A stretch of 37,451 nt of DNA from Clostridia bacterium (GCA_035628995.1 DASPIR010000011.1:1-37451); one strand, 5' to 3'. Numbered from the stretch's first letter, positions 26,780 through 34,927 are shown. Made by a program: numbers and translations. The notes: generated by a model from the letters alone, not told the origin.

Positions 26780-28027
26780 ATGGATTTGAATGAAATAAGG
26801 GAACAGATTTATAGAGAAATAGGCTTGAAGCCTAGGTATAAGGATAAAATACAGGCTATGCAGGACCTTTATCTGGCATCCTATGCTACAAAGCGCCCTA
26901 AAGAAGGAAGCAGGCGGAACAGCAGCGAAGAGAACGCTAATTTTGAAGCGAGAAGCGATTTTCAGAGAGACAGGGACAGGATAATACATTCAAGTGCATT
27001 CCGACGCCTAATGTATAAGACGCAAGTCTTCGTAAACCATGAGGGTGATTTTTACAGGACAAGAATGACACACAGCCTCGAGGTTTCCCAGATTGCAAGA
27101 GGGATAGCCCGTTCTCTGGGTTTGAACGAGGATCTGACAGAAGCCATAGCCCTGGGCCACGATCTTGGACACACTCCCTTCGGCCATGCTGTTGAAGAGC
27201 TGCTTTCCGAGTTTCTTAAGGACGAACATGGTTTTTTCCACAACGAGAACAGCGTAAGAGTCGTTGATATCATAGAACAGAAGTCAGGCACTGGCAATTG
27301 CGGTCTAAACCTTACCTGGGAGGTAAGAGAAGGAATCCTTAAGCATACCAAGGACCATAAGGTCGGCATATGCGAAGATTTGAAGCCTTCTGAGCCATCA
27401 AGCCTTGAAGGACAGGTAGTAGCCCTTTCCGACACAATAGCCTATGTGTGCCATGATCTTGATGACGGCATAAATGTAAGGCTAATAAAAGAAAGTATTG
27501 ATGAAGGTCTTCTGACCCAAAAGGACTTTGACGAATTGGTTTATGAAAATTTCGGTCTTAAAGCAGGCAGTGGCATCAGCCCGTTAATAAATGCCCTTGT
27601 TCTGGACATTGTAGAAAGCTCCTGGAGTGTAATTGATGCTAACAACATCACCACTCTCGAACAGGTGAGGGGCTTTACAGACAGTAGCGTGCAGGGAAAT
27701 AAAATAATAAGGCTCGTCAAACACGAGAACGCCTTTAAAAGCCTTAAGAAATTCGTTACTAAGTATATCTATAATAGTCCAATGACTACAATAATGGATG
27801 TGAAGGCAAAGAAAATTGTAGGCGAGATATATAACACCTTCCGGGATAACCCCAAGCAGCTGCCCGGCCGTATATATAAAAAGTTCGTTGACGCTTCCGG
27901 CACTCCCGGATCTGACGGCTATGCGGTTACTCGTGCCAGGGTGCTATGCGATTACATTGCTGAAATGACAGACCGCTCAGCATTGGAAACCTATGATAAG
28001 CTTTTCGGTCCATTTACAAAGATATGA
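26780..28027 (+). CDS. dgt: dGTPase-like HD-domain triphosphohydrolase
   Basis: This 415-aa HD-domain protein is of the dGTP triphosphohydrolase-like family, which splits dNTPs to deoxynucleoside and triphosphate. The HD metal site is visible: RMTHSLEVSQIARGI gives the first His, GHDLGHTPFGH the His-Asp pair, and ALSDTIAYVCHDLDD the last Asp. The typical opening FQRDRDRIIHSSAFRRL precedes it. An N-terminal stretch of ~70 residues before this core is longer than in minimal members. The ATG at 26780 has GGAGG upstream. It is followed after 83 nt by an orphan gene on the same strand and they may share a transcript ending at 28730. Confidence 0.92.
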   Translation: MDLNEIREQIYREIGLKPRYKDKIQAMQDLYLASYATKRPKEGSRRNSSEENANFEARSDFQRDRDRIIHSSAFRRLMYKTQVFVNHEGDFYRTRMTHSLEVSQIARGIARSLGLNEDLTEAIALGHDLGHTPFGHAVEELLSEFLKDEHGFFHNENSVRVVDIIEQKSGTGNCGLNLTWEVREGILKHTKDHKVGICEDLKPSEPSSLEGQVVALSDTIAYVCHDLDDGINVRLIKESIDEGLLTQKDFDELVYENFGLKAGSGISPLINALVLDIVESSWSVIDANNITTLEQVRGFTDSSVQGNKIIRLVKHENAFKSLKKFVTKYIYNSPMTTIMDVKAKKIVGEIYNTFRDNPKQLPGRIYKKFVDASGTPGSDGYAVTRARVLCDYIAEMTDRSALETYDKLFGPFTKI

Positions 28028-28055
28028 GATCTCATGGGTATTCCTTCTGAGAATG

Positions 28056-28086
28056 GTTGCGAGTTACGCGTTACGAGTTGCGCGAC
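28056..28086. repeat. Short imperfect CGAGTTRCGCG repeat
   Basis: The unit GAGTTACGCG (28061-28070) recurs as GAGTTGCGCG (28075-28084), flanked by GTTGC and GTTAC pieces. It lies between the dgt stop and the next gene, and is GC-richer than its surroundings. It appears to be a small low-complexity intergenic insertion, and it would form the false N-terminus of the orphan gene if the upstream ATG were used. Confidence 0.45.
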
Positions 28087-28110
28087 GTTGGAGAAAGGCG
28101 AGGTGATTAT

Positions 28111-28698
28111 TTGAATAAACTGATGGGCTTTTACGAGCTTAAAGATATTAGTATCCCCACGGTTCCATGGGAAAGGTACTCGAGAGATGTTGTCCTTGAC
28201 AAAAACATGCTGTGGACAATTAGAGTCGCCGTGAAAAGCGGTGATGACCTTAACCTCCCAAGGGCTGTAGGCGTAACTGCTGAGGAAGCTTCCAGGATAG
28301 GAAGTGCCCTTCTGGAAAAGTATGAAGACAGTGGTATGGTCATATATTATCCCTATTTCATAGCAGATAAAAGCGGAGTAATAGATATTAGAAGCAGCCA
28401 AACCGTCATAGAAGCTGTAGCTAAGGACTTGTGGAACCTTGTGACCCACGGGCGGAAAGACATCACAATAATTCTCGAAGAATGTGGTGCAAGGTATATT
28501 GGGGATGAAAGCTTCCTTTCAGTGGAGGAGCTTGATATTCTCCTAAAGTATATCAACCGCATCAAGGCATACTATAGGGGAGTAATGAGCGAGGGAAAGT
28601 CAATAATAGCAGAATGGAGCTTTGCCTACAACACTGATATTGACAACAAGCCTCTAGGTGAAAAGTATCTGGTGTTCTATGAATTAAGAAGCATATAG
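28111..28698 (+). CDS. Hypothetical protein, unrecognised family
   Basis: This 195-aa soluble protein was not recognised. It has no signal peptide and no membrane segment. It is rich in acidic residues, with stretches such as PTVPWERYSRDVVLDKNMLW, an alpha/beta-looking centre (MVIYYPYFIADKSGVIDI), and a conserved-looking IILEECGARYIGDESFLSVE. I assign no function. The frame opens with ATG at 28057, but that start lies in a short repeat; the TTG at 28111 with AAAGGCGAGGTG directly upstream is preferred. It follows the dGTPase-like gene and ends 5 nt before a strong bidirectional terminator. Confidence 0.75.
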   Translation: MNKLMGFYELKDISIPTVPWERYSRDVVLDKNMLWTIRVAVKSGDDLNLPRAVGVTAEEASRIGSALLEKYEDSGMVIYYPYFIADKSGVIDIRSSQTVIEAVAKDLWNLVTHGRKDITIILEECGARYIGDESFLSVEELDILLKYINRIKAYYRGVMSEGKSIIAEWSFAYNTDIDNKPLGEKYLVFYELRSI

Positions 28699-28702
28699 CC
28701 AT

Positions 28703-28730
28703 AAAAAAAATGCCCTGAGGCATTTTTTTT
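28703..28730. terminator. Bidirectional terminator
   Basis: A perfect 12-bp stem, eight A plus TGCC (28703-28714) against GGCA plus eight T (28719-28730), closes on a CTGA loop. It serves the convergent orphan gene (plus) and the FMN-dehydrogenase gene (minus). Confidence 0.93.
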
Positions 28731-29748
28731 ATGGCTTGTATATCACTCTTTCATCTATGTCTTTCAATGTGCTGCAGCCAGTCATTATCATAGCATCTCT
28801 AAGCTCAGCACCTATCTTTTTTGTATAAAGCTCCACTCCTTCGGCACCTCCGCCGTAAGCCGCAACTCCATATGGTCTCCCTATCAGCACTGCATCGGCT
28901 CCCAGAGCGAGCATCTTAAGGACATCAACTCCTGTCCTTATTCCACCATCAATAAATATCTTGATTTTTCCACCTACTGCCTTATATATTTCTGGCAGTA
29001 CCTCTACTGTTGCAGGTGTATGGTCAAATACCCTGCCCCCGTGGTTGGATACGACTATCCCATAAGCGCCTGCCTCAACAGCCTTAACAGCTCCCGCCAC
29101 AGTCATTATCCCCTTTATTATGAAAGGCAGCTTTGTGCTCATCACTATTTCCCTTATTTCCTCAACAGATTTAGGGCTTACCGGCTTGCCCGCAGCAGCC
29201 AGAACAGACAGACCTGCAGCATCAATATCCATTGCCACTGCCAAAACGCCTGCCTCATCAGCCTTTTTCACCTTAGCTATGACTTCTTCCTTCTTCCATG
29301 GTTTTATTGTTGGTATACCCCAGCCTTCAACCTTGGATATTGCCTTAATAGGCATATTATAATGCTCCTCTTTCACACCATCTCCAGTAAAACCTGCAGT
29401 GCCAGCATTCTTGCAGCCAGCTGCAATTGCATAGCTGTACTCCTCATCATTAAGCGCATCTCCATACTGCTGGTGCAAGCCACCTATCGGAGCTGCAAAT
29501 ACCGGAAAACTGAAGCTTTTGCCAAAAAGCTCCACCGAGGTATTCACTTCCTTAAATTCATATATAGTATCCATGTTGAGCTTTATTGCATTCAGCTTTT
29601 CAAAGTTCCTGATAAAGCTGCTGCCGCTGCCTTTACCGCCCATGCCGGGCAACTCCCCCCTGCATACAATACCATTGCACTCACGACAGATTCTGCACTT
29701 TGATCCAATGGCAGCTTTAGCTTTTTCCAATACTTCTTTGTACTCCAT
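28729..29748 (-). CDS. FMN-dependent alpha-hydroxy-acid dehydrogenase with Cys-rich N-terminus
   Basis: This 339-aa TIM-barrel flavoprotein belongs to the FMN-dependent alpha-hydroxy-acid oxidase/dehydrogenase family (lactate oxidase, glycolate oxidase, also type 2 IDI relatives). FMN and catalytic motifs are present: IKGIMTVAGA (Lys), VSNHGGRVFDHTPAT (SNHGGR, active-site His/Arg), FIDGGIRTGVDVLKML and LIGRPYGVAAYGG (phosphate binding). The N-terminus has Cys18, Cys21, Cys24 and Cys29 (CRICRECNGIVC), absent from the classical oxidases and suggestive of an Fe-S or zinc site. I believe clostridial homologues share it. The ATG at 29748 has AGGAGG 6 nt upstream; the frame opening at 29775 is too far upstream. 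The substrate is unknown. Confidence 0.88.
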   Translation of the reverse strand: MEYKEVLEKAKAAIGSKCRICRECNGIVCRGELPGMGGKGSGSSFIRNFEKLNAIKLNMDTIYEFKEVNTSVELFGKSFSFPVFAAPIGGLHQQYGDALNDEEYSYAIAAGCKNAGTAGFTGDGVKEEHYNMPIKAISKVEGWGIPTIKPWKKEEVIAKVKKADEAGVLAVAMDIDAAGLSVLAAAGKPVSPKSVEEIREIVMSTKLPFIIKGIMTVAGAVKAVEAGAYGIVVSNHGGRVFDHTPATVEVLPEIYKAVGGKIKIFIDGGIRTGVDVLKMLALGADAVLIGRPYGVAAYGGGAEGVELYTKKIGAELRDAMIMTGCSTLKDIDERVIYKP

Positions 29749-29889
29749 AATAATCCTCCTATAATCATTTATCATATATATTGCTTAATTATATTATGTT
29801 TCGCGTGTAAGATTTTTACTTTTTCTGCATAAACTGTAATAGCAGTATAGATTGCATTAATTGCAGCTATATTGAGGGAGGTGATAAGT

Positions 29890-30177
29890 ATGCTGCAAAT
29901 CGTCCATTGTCATAATTTCAATGGAAAAACCACAGCGAACAACAATCACAGGCATGGTCTTTCGGGCATGACCAGCGAAGAATCCAGCCAATTCGGCCAC
30001 ACCCATAAGATGGTCGGCTATATAACCTTCAACCACGGACATGAGCATTATTACAGCATAGGCACCGGACCAGAGCTTACGGTAGAAGAAGGTCACATGC
30101 ATTACTATCAGGGTGTTACCGGTGACAGTCACAATCACCTGCATTTTGTATATGGCTACACATCGATTTTCAAATAG
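29890..30177 (+). CDS. YmaF family histidine-rich protein
   Basis: This 95-aa protein carries 14 histidines in six HxH-type clusters (HCH, HRH, HTH, HGHEH, HMH, HNHLH), spread evenly through the chain. The pattern matches the YmaF family of small spore-former proteins whose function is not established; metal binding is an inference from the HxH clusters. There is no signal peptide. The ATG at 29890 has GGGAGGTGA directly upstream, so the TTG frame start at 29872 is rejected. Its stop abuts the stop of the convergent secreted-protein gene with no gap. Confidence 0.85.
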   Translation: MLQIVHCHNFNGKTTANNNHRHGLSGMTSEESSQFGHTHKMVGYITFNHGHEHYYSIGTGPELTVEEGHMHYYQGVTGDSHNHLHFVYGYTSIFK

Positions 30178-31209
30178 CTATTGCTGCTCTCTGTCGAAGG
30201 TGAATTCACCTTCCGGCACCTGCTCGCAGACGGCCAACTCACTGCTGCTGTCAGTATCATAAACATAACCGTAAATGTAGCAATCCTTGAACTCACTATT
30301 GATTTCACTGCAAAGTTTTTTCATAAAGTTCTTTAAAGTACTGTCTGACAGCTTATCCCACTTTTCTTCGAACCTGTTCTTTTGTATATATATAGTATAC
30401 TCCATCCTATTATCGTTGCCGCTCAGGGCAAAGGTGAAATGGATTTCGTTGAAGTACCCGTCATAATCGTTGTTAAACCTGTCTTCCAAGGTGCTTATAG
30501 TGCTGAAGTTTCTGTAAATGCTTGTTTCCAGCTCCCCTTGCCAGGTATATTGAAAGGTCATTAGCTTTTTGGACACATCTATGTCCTTGATGTAGCCCTT
30601 GATTTTAGCAAAATTGTATTCTCCAGCTATTATGCCGCAAACCTCCTTGACCAGTTCTTCCCTTTTTGTACCTGTCAGGCGGCTCCATGCAGATTTATCC
30701 TTGCTGAGATCAACCTCTATCTTAACCCTGATTTCATCTTCATTGCCGGAAAGTATGACTCTATATGTTACTCCTGCATACTCACCATATTCATTGTTTA
30801 GTTCGTCCTGCAGCTCCCTGATATTTAGCTTCTTGCTGCTTGCTATATCAGTTTCAAGTTTTTTCAGCTTGTCTTGGAGCTCTAATATGCTTTTATTCTT
30901 CGTATCAAGCTCTAACTTTAAACTATTCATAGCAGTATTAGGCTTATCCGATATAATGATCTTTTGCTCCTTTTGATTCCAATCTATGTTCTTGTCAAAC
31001 AATACTGCCAATGCCCTTACAGAGAGGTAATTGGAGCCCTCTATTGAAAAAAGCTTTACTCCAAGGCTTACTTCCTTATCATTATAAATAATCCTGGCAT
31101 TAGATTCGGCTGCTTGTATGACTTTTGTTATGTCATCGGCAAAGGTAAACATCAAAAGACATGATAAAATTATGATTGTCCATATTGTTAAATGCCTGAT
31201 GGTTTTCAC
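30178..31209 (-). CDS. Secreted protein, copper-amine-oxidase-N-like domain plus duplicated domain
   Basis: This 343-aa protein has a signal peptide (about residues 1-24). Residues 36-90 form a domain of the copper amine oxidase N-terminal/stalk type (VKLFSIEGSNYLSVRALAVL, KIIIS), common in clostridial wall proteins and not in itself a sign of copper or oxidase activity. A coiled coil spans about 95-128. The remainder is an internal tandem duplication: residues ~130-220 (ELQDELNNEYGEYAG ... ILSGNEDE ... IKGYIKD) align with ~238-325 (TLEDRFNNDYDGYFN ... ALSGNDNR ... IYGYVYD). The family of that repeat was not recognised. The GTG start at 31209 has AGGAGGGG upstream. Confidence 0.82.
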   Translation of the reverse strand: MKTIRHLTIWTIIILSCLLMFTFADDITKVIQAAESNARIIYNDKEVSLGVKLFSIEGSNYLSVRALAVLFDKNIDWNQKEQKIIISDKPNTAMNSLKLELDTKNKSILELQDKLKKLETDIASSKKLNIRELQDELNNEYGEYAGVTYRVILSGNEDEIRVKIEVDLSKDKSAWSRLTGTKREELVKEVCGIIAGEYNFAKIKGYIKDIDVSKKLMTFQYTWQGELETSIYRNFSTISTLEDRFNNDYDGYFNEIHFTFALSGNDNRMEYTIYIQKNRFEEKWDKLSDSTLKNFMKKLCSEINSEFKDCYIYGYVYDTDSSSELAVCEQVPEGEFTFDREQQ

Positions 31210-31289
31210 GGCATAACCCCTCCTTTTACCTACTTAAATAAAGTATACCAGCATATAACGTATTCTTCAACTTATACCAATAATCCCAA

Positions 31290-31311
31290 AAGGAAGGCTA
31301 TCGCCTTCCTT
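31290..31311 (-). terminator. Terminator of the NAD module
   Basis: AAGGAAGGC (31290-31298) and GCCTTCCTT (31303-31311) form a perfect 9-bp stem with a 4-nt loop over the end of the nicotinate phosphoribosyltransferase gene. The T-run on the minus strand is short (TTTT), so efficiency is unsure. Confidence 0.65.
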
Positions 31312-32659
31312 AATTTCCGATTACCTCCAGATTCGGATTTTCACACGCTCTCCTGCCGACCTTTGCAATATGCCGCCATTCTCCGCCAATTTCAACTCTG
31401 ACGATATCAGCCGTATAGTCATTGTTTGTACCATTCTCGCTGCTGTTGTCCAGCAGAGATGAGCCAATGCCATAAATATCAACAGGCACTCCCAGCTGCT
31501 CAAACTGTACGATTCTCTGTATGTTGAAGCCTCCTGTGGCAACTATTTTTACATCTTCACACCATTCTTTTGCCATCTCCACATATTCAGCAGCCAAATC
31601 CCATTTGTTATATGCTCCATCCAAAGCTTCTCTTATCTTCCATATCAGCCTTGGGTTTACTCCGCAGTCCAGCCTTCTGTCACCTATCGGCTCTATGGCT
31701 TCATCCCTCATATTCGCGGAGGTGTCAGGCCTTACTGCATATAGCTTATATTTAGCCGCTTCATCCATACTTCCTGCTTTATAAAGCTCAAGATACTTTG
31801 CAAACATCTCACGCATTACTTGAAGAACTTCTGCGACACAGTTATTGTGATAATCTATTAATGCTATACGAAGGATATCCACCGGCATGATTCTGGCAAA
31901 CTGCATCATTGTTTCCGCCGTATCTCCCAGGAAGCATGCGATTGATGCATGAGCTATAGTGCCTCCCCCTTTTCCTCCCCACCAGCCCCCTTGGTCGTCA
32001 GTGGAGACAATTGCCGTGGAGTTCTTGCTATGCTTCTGATTATATGCCAGTACCGCCAGAGAATAAGCATAGCCGTGCATGGCCTGAAGCTTGTAGTGAG
32101 CGAACCTTGCCGGAAAGAACAGTATATTCTTGCCCTTAGTAGCCACTAAGGTATTATATACATTTGTGGCAATTCTGGTGGTTTCCGTAAGTACGCCCAG
32201 AATTGGGGTCTCAAGTATTGCAAAGTCCCTGTATCTTCCTCTTACCTTCAATACGGGCTGGACATCCATAGGATCTCCATCATACGCTGCAAAGGTTCCA
32301 TCCTGCACAGCCTCAACCTCGAGTTTGTCATAGGTATTTACGAAGCCGCCCCTTTCATCAAAATACCCTGTGCATTCCCGCAATATTGCCAGGGCTTCAT
32401 CTACCCCCGCTACTATGCTGAAAGGCTTTCTCCTGGTAAAGAACTGCATCTCTGCCCTGATGTCTCCGTTTTTTACTGCAGAATAATCTATATCGTTTAC
32501 ATCGCTTCTTCCTTCGAAAATATAGTTCTCCTTGGAAAGCTCATTTAAAATTCTTACAGTGTTTGAAAAGTATGCATCTGAATACCAGCCCCTGCGCATC
32601 CTCTCTCTATCTATCCTGAAAGTCTCCTTCTTAAGTCGTTCCCCGTTAAATATGCTCAT
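31310..32659 (-). CDS. pncB: Nicotinate phosphoribosyltransferase
   Basis: This 449-aa enzyme converts nicotinate and PRPP to nicotinate mononucleotide in the NAD salvage (Preiss-Handler) pathway. Typical features are the N-terminal YSDAYF-NTVRIL stretch, the FFPARFAHYKLQ segment, the catalytic-loop histidine in the region GGGTIAHASIACFLGDT, and the PRPP/phosphate-binding C-terminal barrel (KIVATGGFNIQRI, YGIGSSLL). The length is close to that of typical NAPRTases. The ATG at 32659 has GGGAGG 8 nt upstream. It lies 32 nt after the Nudix/NrtR-like gene on the same strand, so the two are probably one operon. Confidence 0.92.
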   Translation of the reverse strand: MSIFNGERLKKETFRIDRERMRRGWYSDAYFSNTVRILNELSKENYIFEGRSDVNDIDYSAVKNGDIRAEMQFFTRRKPFSIVAGVDEALAILRECTGYFDERGGFVNTYDKLEVEAVQDGTFAAYDGDPMDVQPVLKVRGRYRDFAILETPILGVLTETTRIATNVYNTLVATKGKNILFFPARFAHYKLQAMHGYAYSLAVLAYNQKHSKNSTAIVSTDDQGGWWGGKGGGTIAHASIACFLGDTAETMMQFARIMPVDILRIALIDYHNNCVAEVLQVMREMFAKYLELYKAGSMDEAAKYKLYAVRPDTSANMRDEAIEPIGDRRLDCGVNPRLIWKIREALDGAYNKWDLAAEYVEMAKEWCEDVKIVATGGFNIQRIVQFEQLGVPVDIYGIGSSLLDNSSENGTNNDYTADIVRVEIGGEWRHIAKVGRRACENPNLEVIGN

Positions 32660-32691
32660 GTTTTCTGCCTCCCTTTTCTTTCGCAGTCAGT

Positions 32692-33606
32692 TTAATCAAA
32701 ATGCTTTTCAACCCAGTTGGGATTATACTTGAAAAGCTTGGATGGTCTATGACCGGCATCCTTCGTATATTCATCCGTTTCCACAACCATATCAGATATC
32801 TTTCTTCTGAAGTTTGCCTTTAGAAGCTCCTTGCCAAGTATTACCTCATATACCTGCTGCAGCTCTGTTAAAGTGAAGCATTCCGGCATTAAACTAAATG
32901 CTATGTCTGTATATTCTATCTTTTTTCTCAGCCTTCCCACGGCATATTCGATTATCTCCCCATGGTCAAAAGCAATACCATTTGATTCAATTAACTCCCT
33001 GCTTACCTTAACCACATTTCCAACAAAGGTTTTTTCCACCTTTACTGTGGCACTGAGCTCCTCGCAGTCATTCCGAAGCAGGATCCTTACCCAGCTCTGC
33101 ACTAGGTACCCTTTTTCAGTTACAGCCTTTTTCTGCTCTACAACACTGTAACTTACTCCAAACCATGCGGCATCCTCAGCATCATCACCAGCCTTTATAT
33201 CAAGCCTGGTGCTGTCCACCAGGGACATATAGGAGCAGCCAATAACTCTGGTGCGCGGGTCCCTTCCTACATCACCCCAGGTATAAAGCTGTTCCATATA
33301 TATATTGTCTATGTTTGTCTCTTCCTTTAATTCTCTTAATGCTGCCTTATCCAGACTTTCATCAATATTTACAAAGCCGCCCGGAAGCGCCCAATAACCG
33401 AGATAAGGATGATCGCCCCTCTTCACCATAAGAACCTTCAATGTCTTTTCTGGAAGCTTCCTGTAGCTCTCCTTCATCTCATTCATTACAGTAAAAACCA
33501 GCATGTCTACTGTAACAGATGGTCTTTCATATTGCCCTGCATCATATTGTGACAAAAACTCCCTCTCTGTGAGACCTTGCTTATTAGCCAAAGTATTGTT
33601 TCCCAT
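32692..33606 (-). CDS. nrtR: Nudix / NrtR-type NAD regulator
   Basis: This 304-aa protein has an N-terminal Nudix domain (about 35-180) and a C-terminal winged-helix domain (about 215-300; FTLTELQQVYEVILGKELLK and NFRRKISDMV). This is the architecture of NrtR, which represses NAD-biosynthesis genes and responds to ADP-ribose. The Nudix box is nearly canonical: GFVNIDE then SLDKAALRELKEETNI; the only change is Asn at the late Gly, so some hydrolase activity may remain. The next gene is nicotinate phosphoribosyltransferase, the expected NrtR target. The ATG at 33606 has AAAGGA 6 nt upstream. A pure ADP-ribose pyrophosphatase role is the alternative. Confidence 0.85.
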   Translation of the reverse strand: MGNNTLANKQGLTEREFLSQYDAGQYERPSVTVDMLVFTVMNEMKESYRKLPEKTLKVLMVKRGDHPYLGYWALPGGFVNIDESLDKAALRELKEETNIDNIYMEQLYTWGDVGRDPRTRVIGCSYMSLVDSTRLDIKAGDDAEDAAWFGVSYSVVEQKKAVTEKGYLVQSWVRILLRNDCEELSATVKVEKTFVGNVVKVSRELIESNGIAFDHGEIIEYAVGRLRKKIEYTDIAFSLMPECFTLTELQQVYEVILGKELLKANFRRKISDMVVETDEYTKDAGHRPSKLFKYNPNWVEKHFD

Positions 33607-33667
33607 AAGTATTCCTTTCTCAGCTTAACTTCCAAATCTTGTTTTAGCAAGCTGTATATTCTTATTG

Positions 33668-33720
33668 TGATAATATCAGTTTGTTATTAACATTGTAGTT
33701 CTATATATTTTCCCCGTCAA
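33668..33720 (-). promoter_or_regulatory. Promoter of nrtR-pncB with downstream palindrome
   Basis: On the minus strand TTGACG (33715-33720) and TACAAT (33692-33697) are separated by 17 nt. Between the predicted start site and the gene lies an 11-bp palindrome, TGATAATATCA (33668-33678), 62 nt before the ATG. Its place just downstream of the promoter would suit a repressor site, possibly for NrtR itself. The promoter is well supported; the operator is a guess. Confidence 0.6.
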
Positions 33721-33737
33721 GGGTAGGATTTTATTAT

Positions 33738-33772
33738 AAAAAAACCCCCATCAGTTTAATCCCGATGAGGGT
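33738..33772 (-). terminator. Intrinsic terminator of the SEC-C gene
   Basis: On the minus strand ACCCTCATC pairs with GATGGGGGT (33744-33752 and 33764-33772; one wobble pair) and is followed by a seven-T run. Confidence 0.88.
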
Positions 33773-33790
33773 CGTCTTATATATTATAAT

Positions 33791-34297
33791 CTATTTATTT
33801 GCACCGCAGCATTTTTTGTACTTCTTTCCGCTTCCACAGGAGCATGGATCATTTCTTCCCGGCTCTACTGCCTTTATTACTGTACCGGAGAGTCTCTGTT
33901 CCTTTGTTATCGCCTTTCTTTTCTCAGGTGCAAGTATGCTGTCCCACTGAGGCAGGCTGTACAGCCATTCAGCCTTTGCTGCAAGCATATTGTAATACAG
34001 CTTCTCAAAGTCTATCTCTAATTTCACATTGCTCGACTCTTCCAGTTCTTCCATCTTCATCTCATTAACAAGGCTGTCGTTAATACCATCGAGGAAGCCT
34101 GTAAAAAGCATGATGTCTGTCTCGAACTTATCTGCCAGGTCCTTTAATGTTCCCTCAACGATTTCTGTTGGATTAGAAAGAAGCTTTTCATATATGGATT
34201 CCTCCATTGTAAAATAGTCTTCCCAAAACTTTTTTTGTTCCTTCTCATCCTGTTCGTTTTCGTATGCCGTACTTCTCCAATTTTCATATAAACTCAT
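33791..34297 (-). CDS. SEC-C zinc-motif protein
   Basis: This 168-aa protein ends in a SEC-C zinc-binding motif ([18 protein letters not shown]), as found at the SecA C-terminus and in many small proteins that contact ribosomes or SecB-like partners. The first ~140 residues are acidic and helical, with no recognised domain. The ATG at 34297 with GAGGGAG 8 nt upstream is preferred over the frame opening at 34348. It has its own promoter (34384-34412) and terminator (33738-33772). The molecular role is unknown beyond probable Zn binding. Confidence 0.85.
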   Translation of the reverse strand: MSLYENWRSTAYENEQDEKEQKKFWEDYFTMEESIYEKLLSNPTEIVEGTLKDLADKFETDIMLFTGFLDGINDSLVNEMKMEELEESSNVKLEIDFEKLYYNMLAAKAEWLYSLPQWDSILAPEKRKAITKEQRLSGTVIKAVEPGRNDPCSCGSGKKYKKCCGANK

Positions 34298-34383
34298 TTT
34301 ATTTCTCCCTCGTTCTTCTCTTTCTAATCTTGCAGCTATTATTCCCAAATTCTAAGTATATTTAATCAAATTTACCGTTTTAT

Positions 34384-34412
34384 ATTATAATACAATATAA
34401 GGCTTTTTGCAA
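34384..34412 (-). promoter_or_regulatory. Probable SigA promoter of the SEC-C gene
   Basis: On the minus strand TTGCAA (34407-34412) and a consensus TATAAT (34384-34389) are separated by 17 nt, about 87 nt upstream of the ATG at 34297. Confidence 0.6.
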
Positions 34413-34434
34413 TTTTTTATCAGATTGCGAGTTA

Positions 34435-34815
34435 TTATACTATCGTTGTGATGCTGTTGTCAAGTCGGCTCAAATGGCTGAACAGTCTGCCGGATATATT
34501 TGTTATCTCCACACCATACCTAAACATATCACCATTTTTTATTGTCCACATAACCTTTGCAGCTACTTTTTTGTAATTCTCCTCTTGCAAAGTAAGATTT
34601 AGAATCAGTATCGTACCTTTTTCAAATGATCTTTCTGATACTATGCCCAGGCCACCTGTAGATACATTGATAAGCATGAGCTCAAGAGGTTCTTTGTATT
34701 CCTCAGTCTCACCGTTATATATGCTTTTCGTGCACTGTATTTTTGAGTGATAATCAATCCTTTTACTCTTCCTCATTTCGACAAGATTCGCCGCTTCCGA
34801 ACCGCTGGTATTCAT
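34435..34815 (-). CDS. PilZ-domain protein
   Basis: This 126-aa single-domain PilZ protein probably binds cyclic di-GMP. Both ligand motifs are present: RKSKR (RxxxR, near residue 15) and NVSTGG ([D/N]xSxxG, near residue 50), followed by the beta-barrel strands to about residue 110. No output domain is fused, so it would act on a partner. The ATG at 34815 has AAAGGAG 8 nt upstream; an ATG 5 nt earlier is out of frame. No c-di-GMP synthase or phosphodiesterase lies in the window. No clear terminator follows. Confidence 0.88.
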   Translation of the reverse strand: MNTSGSEAANLVEMRKSKRIDYHSKIQCTKSIYNGETEEYKEPLELMLINVSTGGLGIVSERSFEKGTILILNLTLQEENYKKVAAKVMWTIKNGDMFRYGVEITNISGRLFSHLSRLDNSITTIV

Positions 34816-34927
34816 AGCATCCGCTCCTTTAGAGGTTGTATAATAAATGATTATATCACGTCAGTACATGCACAGTATCAGAAATCATATAAAATGCTTT
34901 TATTGAATGGTGAAATGATTATTATAT

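Noticed and set aside
29020-29703. 227-aa plus-strand frame opposite the FMN-dehydrogenase gene
   Set aside because: Cys/His/Tyr-rich composition typical of an antisense shadow; the minus-strand gene has complete FMN motifs.
30178-31209. Copper amine oxidase activity
   Set aside because: The name comes from a stalk-like N-terminal domain; no catalytic oxidase domain or topaquinone motif is present.
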